From Xanthomonas codiaei (lineage in GTDB: Bacteria; Pseudomonadota; Gammaproteobacteria; Xanthomonadales; Xanthomonadaceae): a stretch of 64,000 nucleotides of DNA. Below the pieces are notes generated by a model that saw nothing but the letters and a program-made list of their open reading frames with translations, did no database searches and was not told where the DNA came from. Positions 37,708-45,541 of the stretch are shown here, piece by piece. The stretch covers positions 1 to 64,000 of the forward strand of contig NZ_MDEC01000021.1 of NCBI RefSeq assembly GCF_002939785.1. Direction: 5' to 3'. The stretch's first letter is position 1; every line of letters begins with the position of its first letter. The position numbers were made by a program, and so were the translations under genes.

Positions 37708-40368
37708 ATGTTCAGAACTCTCGTACACGTGTGTGTGTTTCTCGTCGGCCTGCTGGCGGTTTGCTGGGTCGGTATCGGCTATCTGGGTTCCAACCCGCTG
37801 GGTGCCTGCGTTGCGGCGGTGATCGGCGCCTGCTATGTGGCCGGCGCGTTGGAGCTGTATCGCTATCGCCAGGCCACGAGCACGCTGGACACCGCGCTTG
37901 CCGGGGTGACCACGGCCCCCACCGCGCTGGATGCGTGGCTGCAGCAACTGCACCCCGGTTTGCGCAACGCGGTGCGCCTGCGCATCCAGGGCGCACGCGT
38001 GGCCTTGCCGGCGCCGGTGCTCACGCCCTACCTGGTGGGCCTGCTGGTGCTGCTGGGCATGCTCGGCACCCTGCTCGGCATGATGGCCACGCTCAAGGGC
38101 ACCGGTTTTGCGCTGCAGAGCGCCACCGACCTGCAGGCCATTCGCGGCTCGCTGGCCGCCCCGGTGGAGGGCCTGGCCTTCGCCTTCGGGACCTCCATCG
38201 CCGGCGTTGCCAGCTCGGCCATGCTCGGACTGCTGTCGGCGCTATGCCGGCGCGAGCGCTTGCAGGCGGCGCAGCGGCTGGACCTGAAGATCGCAGTCGA
38301 ATTGCATCCGCATTCCGAAGCGCATCAGCGTGGCGAGGCGTTCAAGCTGCAGCAGCAACAGAGCGCCCTGATGCCCGCGCTGATCGATCGGCTGCAGGCG
38401 TTGATGGGCAGCATCGAGCAGCAAAGCATCGCCGCAGATCAGCGCCTGGCCGCGCAGCAGGCCGAGTTCCACGCCAGGACCGAAGCGGCGTATGCGCGGC
38501 TGGCGACCTCGATGGAGCAGTCGTTGCAGGCGGGCGTCGCCGCCAGCGCACGCGCGGTCGGCGCGGCCCTGCAGCCGGCGATGGAGTCCACCATGGCCAG
38601 CATCGCGCGCGACACCGCCAGCTTGCACGAGCGGCTGGCCCAGGCGGTGCAGCAGCAACTGGACGGCATCAGCAGCGGCTTCGAACGCAGTGCCAGCAGT
38701 GCCGCCACGCACTGGGCCAGCGCGCTGGCCGCACAGGAGCAGGCGCAAGCCGCCCTCAACGCACAGGTGCAGGCCACGCTGGAGCAGGTCACCCTGCAGG
38801 CCACCGCGTTGCAGGAGGGTGTGGGCACGGCCGTGCAACAGCAATTGCTCGGGCTCAGTGCCGGCTTCGAAGACAGCGCGCGCACCGCGGCCGAGCACTG
38901 GCAGGCCGCACTGGCTGCGCAGGAGCGCACGCAGCATGCGCTCGGCGAGCATCTGCAAACGGCCCTGGCCCGGGCCGACCAGCGCAGCGCCGCGCTGCAG
39001 GACAGCGTTGGCGTGGCCGTGCAACAGCAGTTGCATGCGCTCGATGCGGGCCTTGCACGCAGCAACGCCACCACCGCCGAGCACTGGACGGCACTGTTGG
39101 CCGAACAACGCAGCGCCGCCCAATCGATCGGCACGCAGGTGCAGGCCACGCTGGAACAACTGGCCCTGCAAGCCACCGCATTGCAGGACGGCGTCCGGCA
39201 GGCTGTGCAGCAGCAACTGGAAGGCCTGACCACCGGCTTCGAGGCAAGCACCGCCGCCGCCGCGGCAGGCTGGACCTCGGCGGTGGCCGAACAGCAGCGT
39301 GCCAACCACGCACTCACCCAGGACCTGCAGCGCAGCCTGAGCGCATTCGCCAGCACCTTCGATACACGCTCTAGCGCACTGGTCGCTGCGGTGTCCGCGC
39401 GCCTGGACCAGTCCAGCAACGAGGCGACCACTGCCTGGACACAGGCACTGGCGCAGCAGCAGCAGGCCGGCGCGGCATTGGCCGACGAGCATCAGCGCGC
39501 ACTGGCCACGGCAAGTGCCAGTTTCCAGGCGCAGGCCGCCGCCCTGGTCGGCAGCCTGCAGCAGTCGCATGGCGAGTTGCAGGCCGCCCTGGAAGCACGC
39601 GACACCCAGCGCCTGGCGCTGTGGAGCGAGCGCTTCACCAGCATGAGCGCAGCGCTGAGCAGCCAGTGGGAACAGACCGGCGCGCGCGTGGCGCAGCAGC
39701 AGCAGACCATCTGCGACACCCTGGCCAGCACGGCGAGCGAGTTGTCCACGCAGGCGCAGGCGCAGGCCAGCGCCACCATCGGCGAAGTCTCGCGCCTGAT
39801 GCAGATCGCCTCCGAAGCGCCCAAGGCCGCCGCCGACGTGGTGGCCGAACTGCGCCAGAGCCTGTCCGAGAGCATGGTGCGCGACACCGCCATGCTGGAA
39901 GAACGCAGCCGCCTGCTGGCCACGCTGGATACCTTGCTCAACGCGGTCAATCACGCCTCCACCGAACAACGCGAGGCGGTGGACGCGCTGGTCACCACCT
40001 CGGCCGATCTGCTGCAGCGCGTGGGCAACCAGCTCACCGAGCAGATCGGCAGCGAAACCGGCAAGCTCGGCGCGGTGGCTGCGCATGTCAGCGGCAGCGC
40101 ACTGGAGGTGGCCAGCCTGGGCGAAGCCTTCGGCATGGCGGTGCAGCTGTTCAGCAGCGCCACCGGCGAACTCAACGAGCGCCTGCAGCACGTCGCCACT
40201 GCGCTGGATGCCTCGCTGACACGCAGCGACGACCAGCTGGCCTATTACGTGGCGCAGGCGCGCGAGGTGGTGGACCTGAGCATGCTGTCGCAAAAGCAGA
40301 TCATCGAGGAACTGCGCCAGCTCGATCGTGGTCGCGGCACTGATGACGGCGCCGCGGAGCCGGCATGA
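37708..40368 (+). CDS. DUF802 protein: MotA/TolQ-like membrane part with long repeated coiled tail
   Basis: An 886-residue protein. Helices lie at about 4-26, 30-52, 106-128 and 153-179. The third (LVLLGMLGTLLGMMATLKG) and fourth (EGLAFAFGTSIAGVASSAML) match the pattern of MotA/TolQ/ExbB ion-channel subunits. From residue 185 to the end the protein is a Gln/Ala-rich helical tail. It contains three full repeats of 62 residues (313-374, 375-436, 437-498, each opening AVQQQL) and a degenerate fourth. The C-terminal part resembles a chemoreceptor-like coiled coil. It overlaps the OmpA-domain gene by four bases. The topology (four helices, then a long cytoplasmic tail) recalls ZorA of the Zorya defence system. 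The homology to MotA is inferred from pattern, not from a search. Confidence 0.88.
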   Translation: MFRTLVHVCVFLVGLLAVCWVGIGYLGSNPLGACVAAVIGACYVAGALELYRYRQATSTLDTALAGVTTAPTALDAWLQQLHPGLRNAVRLRIQGARVALPAPVLTPYLVGLLVLLGMLGTLLGMMATLKGTGFALQSATDLQAIRGSLAAPVEGLAFAFGTSIAGVASSAMLGLLSALCRRERLQAAQRLDLKIAVELHPHSEAHQRGEAFKLQQQQSALMPALIDRLQALMGSIEQQSIAADQRLAAQQAEFHARTEAAYARLATSMEQSLQAGVAASARAVGAALQPAMESTMASIARDTASLHERLAQAVQQQLDGISSGFERSASSAATHWASALAAQEQAQAALNAQVQATLEQVTLQATALQEGVGTAVQQQLLGLSAGFEDSARTAAEHWQAALAAQERTQHALGEHLQTALARADQRSAALQDSVGVAVQQQLHALDAGLARSNATTAEHWTALLAEQRSAAQSIGTQVQATLEQLALQATALQDGVRQAVQQQLEGLTTGFEASTAAAAAGWTSAVAEQQRANHALTQDLQRSLSAFASTFDTRSSALVAAVSARLDQSSNEATTAWTQALAQQQQAGAALADEHQRALATASASFQAQAAALVGSLQQSHGELQAALEARDTQRLALWSERFTSMSAALSSQWEQTGARVAQQQQTICDTLASTASELSTQAQAQASATIGEVSRLMQIASEAPKAAADVVAELRQSLSESMVRDTAMLEERSRLLATLDTLLNAVNHASTEQREAVDALVTTSADLLQRVGNQLTEQIGSETGKLGAVAAHVSGSALEVASLGEAFGMAVQLFSSATGELNERLQHVATALDASLTRSDDQLAYYVAQAREVVDLSMLSQKQIIEELRQLDRGRGTDDGAAEPA
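38644..39387 (+). repeat. 186-base coding tandem repeats (62 residues)
   Basis: Three in-frame units of exactly 186 bases start at 38644, 38830 and 39016; a diverged fourth starts at 39202. Each encodes AVQQQL, then GF or GL, a conserved HW pair, and an ALQ-x2-V end. The conserved Trp is retained in the fourth unit. The array forms part of the coiled tail of the DUF802 protein. Confidence 0.85.
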
Positions 40369-41030
40369 GCGACGAGATCGAAATCGACGGCGAATCGGGC
40401 ACCCCGATCTGGGCCGCGTTCGGCGACCTGATGTCGGTGCTGCTGGGCGCCTTCGTGCTGATCCTGGTCGGCGTAATCGGCGTGCAGCTGCAGCTGTCCA
40501 GCCGCCTGGACGAGGCGGTCAAGCAGCAGCAGGCCGAGGCGCAGCGCCGCAAGACGCTGGAGCATGCGCTGGCCGCGCCGCTGGCGGCCGGCCGCGTGAC
40601 CCTGGTCGATGGCCGCATCGGCATCCGCGGCAATGTGCTGTTCGCCTTCAACTCCGACGAGCTGCAGCCGGAAGGCCGCGAGGTGTTGAAGTCGCTGGCC
40701 GCGCCACTGGCGCAGTACCTGGCCGCGCGCCAGGAGATCCTGATGGTGAGCGGATTCACCGACGACCGCCCGGTGCTGGGCGGCAATCGCCGCTACGCCG
40801 ACAACTGGGAGCTGTCGGCGCAACGCGCGCTCACCGTGACCCGCGCCTTGATCGCCGAAGGCGTGCCCGCCGCCTCGGTGTTCGCCGCCGCCTTCGGCTC
40901 GCAGCAACCGGTGGATTCCAACGCCGACGAAGCGCGCCGGGCAAAGAACCGCCGGGTGGAGATCGCACCGATTGCGCGTCCAGCCACCAGGCGCCACGAC
41001 GCGCCGGCGCCGGCTGCATCGCCACGATGA
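40365..41030 (+). CDS. OmpA/MotB-like peptidoglycan-binding protein with ion-site Asp
   Basis: A 221-residue protein with one membrane helix at about 22-42 (LMSVLLGAFVLILVGVIGVQ). A conserved Asp21 in AAFGDLMSV lies at the entrance of that helix, the position used for ion binding in MotB, TolR and ZorB. A short helical linker follows, then an OmpA domain at about 85-205. Its peptidoglycan contacts are recognisable in GFTDDRP, NWELSAQRA, and AKNRRVEI. It overlaps both neighbours by a few bases (ATGA junctions), so its level is coupled to the DUF802 protein. I infer that the two form a stator-like ion channel fixed to the cell wall. Confidence 0.92.
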   Translation: MSDEIEIDGESGTPIWAAFGDLMSVLLGAFVLILVGVIGVQLQLSSRLDEAVKQQQAEAQRRKTLEHALAAPLAAGRVTLVDGRIGIRGNVLFAFNSDELQPEGREVLKSLAAPLAQYLAARQEILMVSGFTDDRPVLGGNRRYADNWELSAQRALTVTRALIAEGVPAASVFAAAFGSQQPVDSNADEARRAKNRRVEIAPIARPATRRHDAPAPAASPR

Positions 41031-41686
41031 GCAGGCAGGCAGCAACCGCGCGCGCGCGCCTGCAACGCTGGCACGCCGAAGGGGCCGGCCAGGTGGATCC
41101 GGTGCGCTTCCACCTGCTGCAGACCCTGGCAGCGCGCGCCGAGGCGCAGGCCGACGCGGCGGTGCGTGCGGTACTGGAAGACAGGCTGGCCGTGCTGGTG
41201 GATCAGTACGCCGCAGTGATCAAGCAGGCCGCGGCGCGCGCGACATCCCGCGCTGTCGCGCCCGCGCCCCAACGCAGCCGGCTGGCTGCACTGAGCGACC
41301 AGCTCGTCGGCCACGCGGCGCTGATGGAAGTGGACAGCCGCAGGACCGCCGCCGCCGATGCACTGCAGTTTCCCGAGCTGCCGGCACTGGACGATTTCCG
41401 TCGCACCTGGACCACCGTGCGCACCGCCAGCCAGGTGCGGCAATCGCTGCAGGACGCGCCCAAGGACGCCGGCCCGCTCAATTCCAGCGTGCTGGTGCAT
41501 CGCTGCATCAGCCTGATGCGCGAACGCTCGCCGGGATATCTGCAGCATTTCCTCGGCTATGTGGATGCCTTGTCCTGGCTGGAACAGATGCATACCGGCG
41601 GGGTGCTGGCCGACGAAACCGCGGCGCCGGTCGGCACGCCGGCAAGAAAGCGCAGCCGCAGCGGCGCTGCGAAGCGGCGCAGCTGA
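41027..41686 (+). CDS. DUF2894 family protein
   Basis: A 219-residue cytoplasmic protein of the DUF2894 family, last gene of the motor-like operon. The N-terminal helical part contains RARLQRWHAEGAGQVDPVRF. The C-terminal conserved block reads SSVLVHRCISLMRERSPGYL, followed by YVDALSWLEQM. The tail is basic (RKRSRSGAAKRRS) and could bind nucleic acid or acidic partners. Its ATG overlaps the TGA of the OmpA gene. The function is unknown. Constant neighbourhood with DUF802 suggests it is part of the complex. Confidence 0.9.
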   Translation: MSRQAATARARLQRWHAEGAGQVDPVRFHLLQTLAARAEAQADAAVRAVLEDRLAVLVDQYAAVIKQAAARATSRAVAPAPQRSRLAALSDQLVGHAALMEVDSRRTAAADALQFPELPALDDFRRTWTTVRTASQVRQSLQDAPKDAGPLNSSVLVHRCISLMRERSPGYLQHFLGYVDALSWLEQMHTGGVLADETAAPVGTPARKRSRSGAAKRRS

Positions 41687-41952
41687 GGGCGGCATTGCCC
41701 CGCGGCGGCAGTGGCCGTGACGCCGTTGCAGTAACAGTCGCAATCACCCACTGCATGCCTGGCAGGTGACAGGACGGCGCCGCATCAGTGGCAAGCACCC
41801 CGGTCTGCGCGGGGCCGCGCGCGTCGCTGCAAGCACTTCGCCTCAGGCGGTCGTCGCACGCCCGGTTTGCGCAGCTGGGCCGATACGCTGCCGACTCCCG
41901 CCTGCAGCGGGCACATGGGCGCACGCAGGACGTCGAGGGTGCGACGCCACTG

Positions 41953-42879
41953 TCATCGCATCGCCGGTGTGATCACCGGCGCATGCTCCTGCATCAGCGC
42001 AATCACCCAGTCGATGAAGGCACGCACCTTCGTACTCACGTGCCGGTTGGGCGGAAACACGATCGACAACGGCATCGGCTCCAAAGACCAGTCGGTGAAT
42101 ACCGGCACGAGCTCGCCACGGCTCAGCGGCGCAAGCGCCATGTACTGCGGCAACCACAGCACGCCCATGCCGGCCAACCCGGCGGCGAGGTAGGCATTGC
42201 CGTCGTCGCAGGCCACCGCATAGCGGCCTTGCACCTTCACCTGCTCGCCATCGCGCTGCATGACCAAAGGCCACGGCACACCATCGTCCCAGCGCATGAA
42301 ACCCACCGTGCGGTGCGCGGTGGTTTCCAGCTCGCGCGGGTGCGTCGGCGTGCCCAGGCGTGCCAGATAGCTCGGCGCCGCGTAAACGCCGGCCTGCAGG
42401 TCGCCCACATGGCGCGCCACCAGCGACGGGTCGATGCCGGTACCACCGCGTACCACGCAGTCGACACGTTCGCCGATCAGATCGATCTGCCGGTCGCTGG
42501 CTCCCATGTGCAACTGGATGTCGGGATAGCGCGCATGGAAGGCGGGCAGCGCCGGCATCAGGATCAGCCGGGCCAGCGGACTGGGCACATCCACCCGCAG
42601 CCGCCCGCGTGGCACGCGCGAGGCGTCGGACAAACTGGTTTCTGCATCGTCCATGTCGGCCAACAAGCGCACCACTCGCTCGTAGTAGGCCGCGCCATCG
42701 GCAGTGACCGCCACCCGACGTGTCGTGCGGTTGAGCAAGGTCACCCGCAGGCGCGCCTCCAGTTGCTGCACCAGTTGGGTGACGCTGGCGCGGCTCATCT
42801 GCAGGGTGTCGGCAGCCTTGGTGAAGCTGCCGGTCTCAACCACACGCGCAAACGCCTGCATCGCATCGAACCGGTCCAT
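41953..42879 (-). CDS. LysR-family transcriptional regulator
   Basis: A 308-residue regulator with an N-terminal winged helix-turn-helix (MDRFDAMQAFARVVETGSFT, recognition part MSRASVTQLVQQLEARL) and a CrgA-like effector domain (LRVDVPSPLARLILMPAL). It is divergent from a RidA-family gene. A 19-base palindrome lies 21 bases before its start codon, which suggests autoregulation together with control of the RidA gene. Confidence 0.93.
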   Translation of the reverse strand: MDRFDAMQAFARVVETGSFTKAADTLQMSRASVTQLVQQLEARLRVTLLNRTTRRVAVTADGAAYYERVVRLLADMDDAETSLSDASRVPRGRLRVDVPSPLARLILMPALPAFHARYPDIQLHMGASDRQIDLIGERVDCVVRGGTGIDPSLVARHVGDLQAGVYAAPSYLARLGTPTHPRELETTAHRTVGFMRWDDGVPWPLVMQRDGEQVKVQGRYAVACDDGNAYLAAGLAGMGVLWLPQYMALAPLSRGELVPVFTDWSLEPMPLSIVFPPNRHVSTKVRAFIDWVIALMQEHAPVITPAMR

Positions 42880-42899
42880 CAGCGCTCCTGCACCAAGAT

Positions 42900-42918
42900 T
42901 GTTTGGATTCTACAAACA
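42900..42918. promoter_or_regulatory. Palindromic LysR operator
   Basis: Perfect half-sites TGTTTG and CAAACA are separated by seven bases in the 124-base divergent region between the LysR and RidA genes. Position and symmetry fit a LysR recognition site. Confidence 0.6.
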
Positions 42919-43003
42919 GTGTTGGTCGAGACCGCGCATTTATCGCGCGCCTCTAGGCGTTTAGGGTGGACCTCCATTCTTGATGTCGTCCAGGGAGAGT
43001 TCC

Positions 43004-43405
43004 ATGGCAACACGTGACGTTGTTTTTCCGCAGGGCCGCCATGCACTGTACGAACGCCACCGGTATTCGCCGGCGGTGCGTGCCGATGGCTTGATGTTCG
43101 TTGCCGGCCAGGTCGGCAGCCGCGAGGACGGCTCGCCCGAGCCGGACCTGGATGCGGAGATCGCACGGGCGTTCGACAATCTCGATGCCGTACTCCGTGC
43201 CGCCGGCTGCACCTCGCAGGACGTGGTGGATGTCACCTTGTTCATGGTCAACCCCGAGGTGGTCTTCGAGGCTGCCTGGGGGCGCTGGGCCGATTATTGG
43301 GGTCCGGCGCCCTACCCCACCGTGACGGCGGTGGGCGTGACCTGGCTGGCCGGCTTCCGCTTCGAGATCAAGGTGATCGTCAAATTGCCGAAGGCCGATC
43401 GGTAA
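43004..43405 (+). CDS. RidA family protein
   Basis: A 133-residue member of the RidA/YjgF/UK114 family, which hydrolyses reactive enamine/imine intermediates or related compounds. The visible signature is ADGLMFVAGQVGSREDG and the trimer-forming strand VVDVTLFMVNPEVV. The C-terminal region reads YPTVTAVGVTWLAG where archetypal RidA has a conserved Arg and Glu. This protein lacks that Arg, so it is more like a divergent RidA subfamily, and its activity may differ. The ATG follows AGGGAGAG. It is divergent from the LysR gene. Confidence 0.9.
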   Translation: MATRDVVFPQGRHALYERHRYSPAVRADGLMFVAGQVGSREDGSPEPDLDAEIARAFDNLDAVLRAAGCTSQDVVDVTLFMVNPEVVFEAAWGRWADYWGPAPYPTVTAVGVTWLAGFRFEIKVIVKLPKADR

Positions 43406-43906
43406 CTGCGCGGGGCGGCGAGCCGGGCCATTGCATGGCCCTGCTCGCCGCTGCCAGCGGAAGACCGCCGTTGCGCTCGCCGGTTGCTGCCCATGATCGC
43501 CACGCGCGCAGCGCCAGCGCGTGGCACGGCACTGCAGTGGTTGCCGTTGCACCCTACCGAACACGGTACACGTCTGCCGCCCGGCGGCGACGCCACCGAC
43601 GCGGCGACGCTGGCATGCCCTTGCCGCGCCTGGCAGCGCATGCGGCTGCGTTGACACGTGGACGATCACGTCCGAGCCACCGGCGACGGGCACCAGGCAA
43701 GACCGAATGTATCGCGTCGATAGCAGCCGACTATCGTTCATTCCTGGATTTTTCATCAGTCTTAACTGTTGGGCGGAGTTGTAAAAAACCCGCTAAAGCA
43801 AGACGGCAGACGGCCGCTACCGGTGACACGAGCGTTGAGACGCTCATCACCGTCATGCCGCGTGCGTTCACGACGCCGCGTCCGTCACTCTTCAGCCGAG
43901 ATTGCA
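43406..43906. other. Intergenic region upstream of porin operon
   Basis: No gene is supported in these 501 bases. The AT-richer part at about 43735-43800 (containing TTGTAAAAAACC) probably holds the porin promoter. I found no clear Pho box. Confidence 0.5.
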
Positions 43907-45076
43907 ATGAAATTGACCGTCAAACTGCTCAGCGGTGCGATTGCCCTGGCCGCGTCGACCTGCGCCCATGCGCAGGAGGATTCCATGTTTACCTTCAGCG
44001 GCTTCGGCACGCTGGGCGTGGTGCATTCGACGGAAGATCAGGCCGACTTCACGCCGGATATCCAGACGGTGGAAGGCGCCGGCGCCAGCCACTCCACCTC
44101 GGCCCGCCCGGACTCGCGCATCGCCGGCCAGGTCAATGCCAACTTCACCGACAAGTTCACCGGCGTGTTGCAGGTGACCAGCGAATACGCCGAGCGCGGC
44201 GATTACGATCCGAAGGTGACCCTGGCGCACGTCAAGTACCAGTTTGGCCCGCAGTTCGCTGCCCGCCTGGGCCGCATCACCGCACCGCTGTACATGCTGT
44301 CCGAATACCAGCGCGTGGGCTATGCCACCCCATGGGTACGTCCGCCGTACGAGGTCTACAACTACCTGCTGCCGATGGATGGCGTCGAAGGCGTGTACAC
44401 CGTCAACGCCGGCGAAAGCGTGGTCAGCGTGCAGGGTTTCTACGGCCGCATCAATTCCAAGAAGGCCGACGTGTACGCCATGCGCGGGCTTGCCCTGGGG
44501 CTGGAGTCGGGCGCGTCCACCTTCCGTGCCGCCTACATCGTGGGCACCACCGATTTCGATACGCCGCAGCTGGAACGGCTGTTCTCGGTGTACCAACGCA
44601 TCAATCCGGCCCTGGCCGACCGCATCTCCACCTATGGCGTGGACGGCAGCTTCGCCAGCGTTGGCTATGCGTATGACCCGGGCAGCTGGTTCCTGCGCAG
44701 CGAAGTGATCCAGGCCGATTACTCGCCTTCGCTCAACGGCAAGACCACTGCCGGATATCTGAGCGTCGGTGGCCGCTTCGGCACGCTGACTCCGTCGATC
44801 ACCTACGCCAACGTCGACCGCAAGGGCCCCACCGTCACTGCGGGCCAGGACCCGGTCGGCGTGATGCGTCGCGCCGTGGCACAGGCCGAAAGCGGCCGCC
44901 ACAGCTTCACCGCCTCGTTGCGCTGGGACGTGCGCGAAAGCATGGCGGTCAAGCTGCAGGCCAGCCACATCAACAACAATGCCGGCTCGTTCGGGTCGTT
45001 GAACAACATCCAGCCGGGCTTCCGTCCGGGCGGCAGCTACAACCTGCTGTCGGCGTCCGTCGACTTCGTGTTCTAA
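43907..45076 (+). CDS. Outer-membrane porin
   Basis: A 389-residue outer-membrane beta-barrel protein. Residues 1-22 are a signal peptide ending CAHA. The mature start FTFSGFGTLGVVHS is typical of proteobacterial porins. Alternating amphipathic strands run to the end, and the C-terminus ends in SASVDFVF with the terminal Phe required for barrel assembly. It is the first gene of a three-gene operon: the PBP-like gene starts ten bases after its stop. Its substrate could be the ligand sensed by the downstream chemoreceptor. Confidence 0.9.
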   Translation: MKLTVKLLSGAIALAASTCAHAQEDSMFTFSGFGTLGVVHSTEDQADFTPDIQTVEGAGASHSTSARPDSRIAGQVNANFTDKFTGVLQVTSEYAERGDYDPKVTLAHVKYQFGPQFAARLGRITAPLYMLSEYQRVGYATPWVRPPYEVYNYLLPMDGVEGVYTVNAGESVVSVQGFYGRINSKKADVYAMRGLALGLESGASTFRAAYIVGTTDFDTPQLERLFSVYQRINPALADRISTYGVDGSFASVGYAYDPGSWFLRSEVIQADYSPSLNGKTTAGYLSVGGRFGTLTPSITYANVDRKGPTVTAGQDPVGVMRRAVAQAESGRHSFTASLRWDVRESMAVKLQASHINNNAGSFGSLNNIQPGFRPGGSYNLLSASVDFVF

Positions 45077-45086
45077 GAGAGCGCCC

Positions 45087-45515
45087 ATGAATCTTTCCAA
45101 ATCCCTGGCAGGTTGCGTGCTTGCCGTGTTGTCGAGTGTGGCGTTCTCGGCCAGCGCCGATGTGGTGGTGGTGATGGCGGCCAAGGGTGGGCCGGACAGC
45201 CTCAGCGCCGCGCAGGTCTCGCAGATCTTCCTGGCCAAGTCCAACAGCCTGCCCGGCGGCGGTGCGGCAGTGCCGATCGACCAGGAAGAAGGCGCCGCCA
45301 CGCGCGATGAGTTCTACAAGAAGGTCGCCTCGCGCGATGCGGCGCAGCTGAAGTCGTACTGGTCGCAGCTGATGTTCACCGGCAAGGCCCAGCGTCCCAA
45401 GCGCGTCAGCGGCGACGATGCGGTCAAGAAGGCGGTCGCCGCCACGCCGGGGGCGATCGGTTACATCAGCGCCGGTGCTGTCGACGCCAGCGTCAAGGTC
45501 GTCCTGAAGCCGTGA
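45087..45515 (+). CDS. Short PstS-like periplasmic phosphate-binding-type protein
   Basis: A 142-residue exported protein with signal peptide 1-24 (ending SASA) and a mature region resembling one part of PstS-type binding proteins: [20 protein letters not shown], then [18 protein letters not shown], and [12 protein letters not shown]. These small single-lobe proteins are annotated as phosphate ABC transporter substrate-binding proteins but lack half of the usual fold, and no transporter gene is present. It lies between a porin and a chemoreceptor, so it probably delivers a ligand to the receptor. Confidence 0.85.
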   Translation: MNLSKSLAGCVLAVLSSVAFSASADVVVVMAAKGGPDSLSAAQVSQIFLAKSNSLPGGGAAVPIDQEEGAATRDEFYKKVASRDAAQLKSYWSQLMFTGKAQRPKRVSGDDAVKKAVAATPGAIGYISAGAVDASVKVVLKP

Positions 45516-45541
45516 TCCGCCACCTGCTCGAGAGCCACATC

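Noticed and set aside
38242..40293. A 683-residue leftward frame opposite the DUF802 gene
   Set aside because: It mirrors the coding repeats on the plus strand; its Leu/Cys/Gly-rich composition is an antisense artefact.
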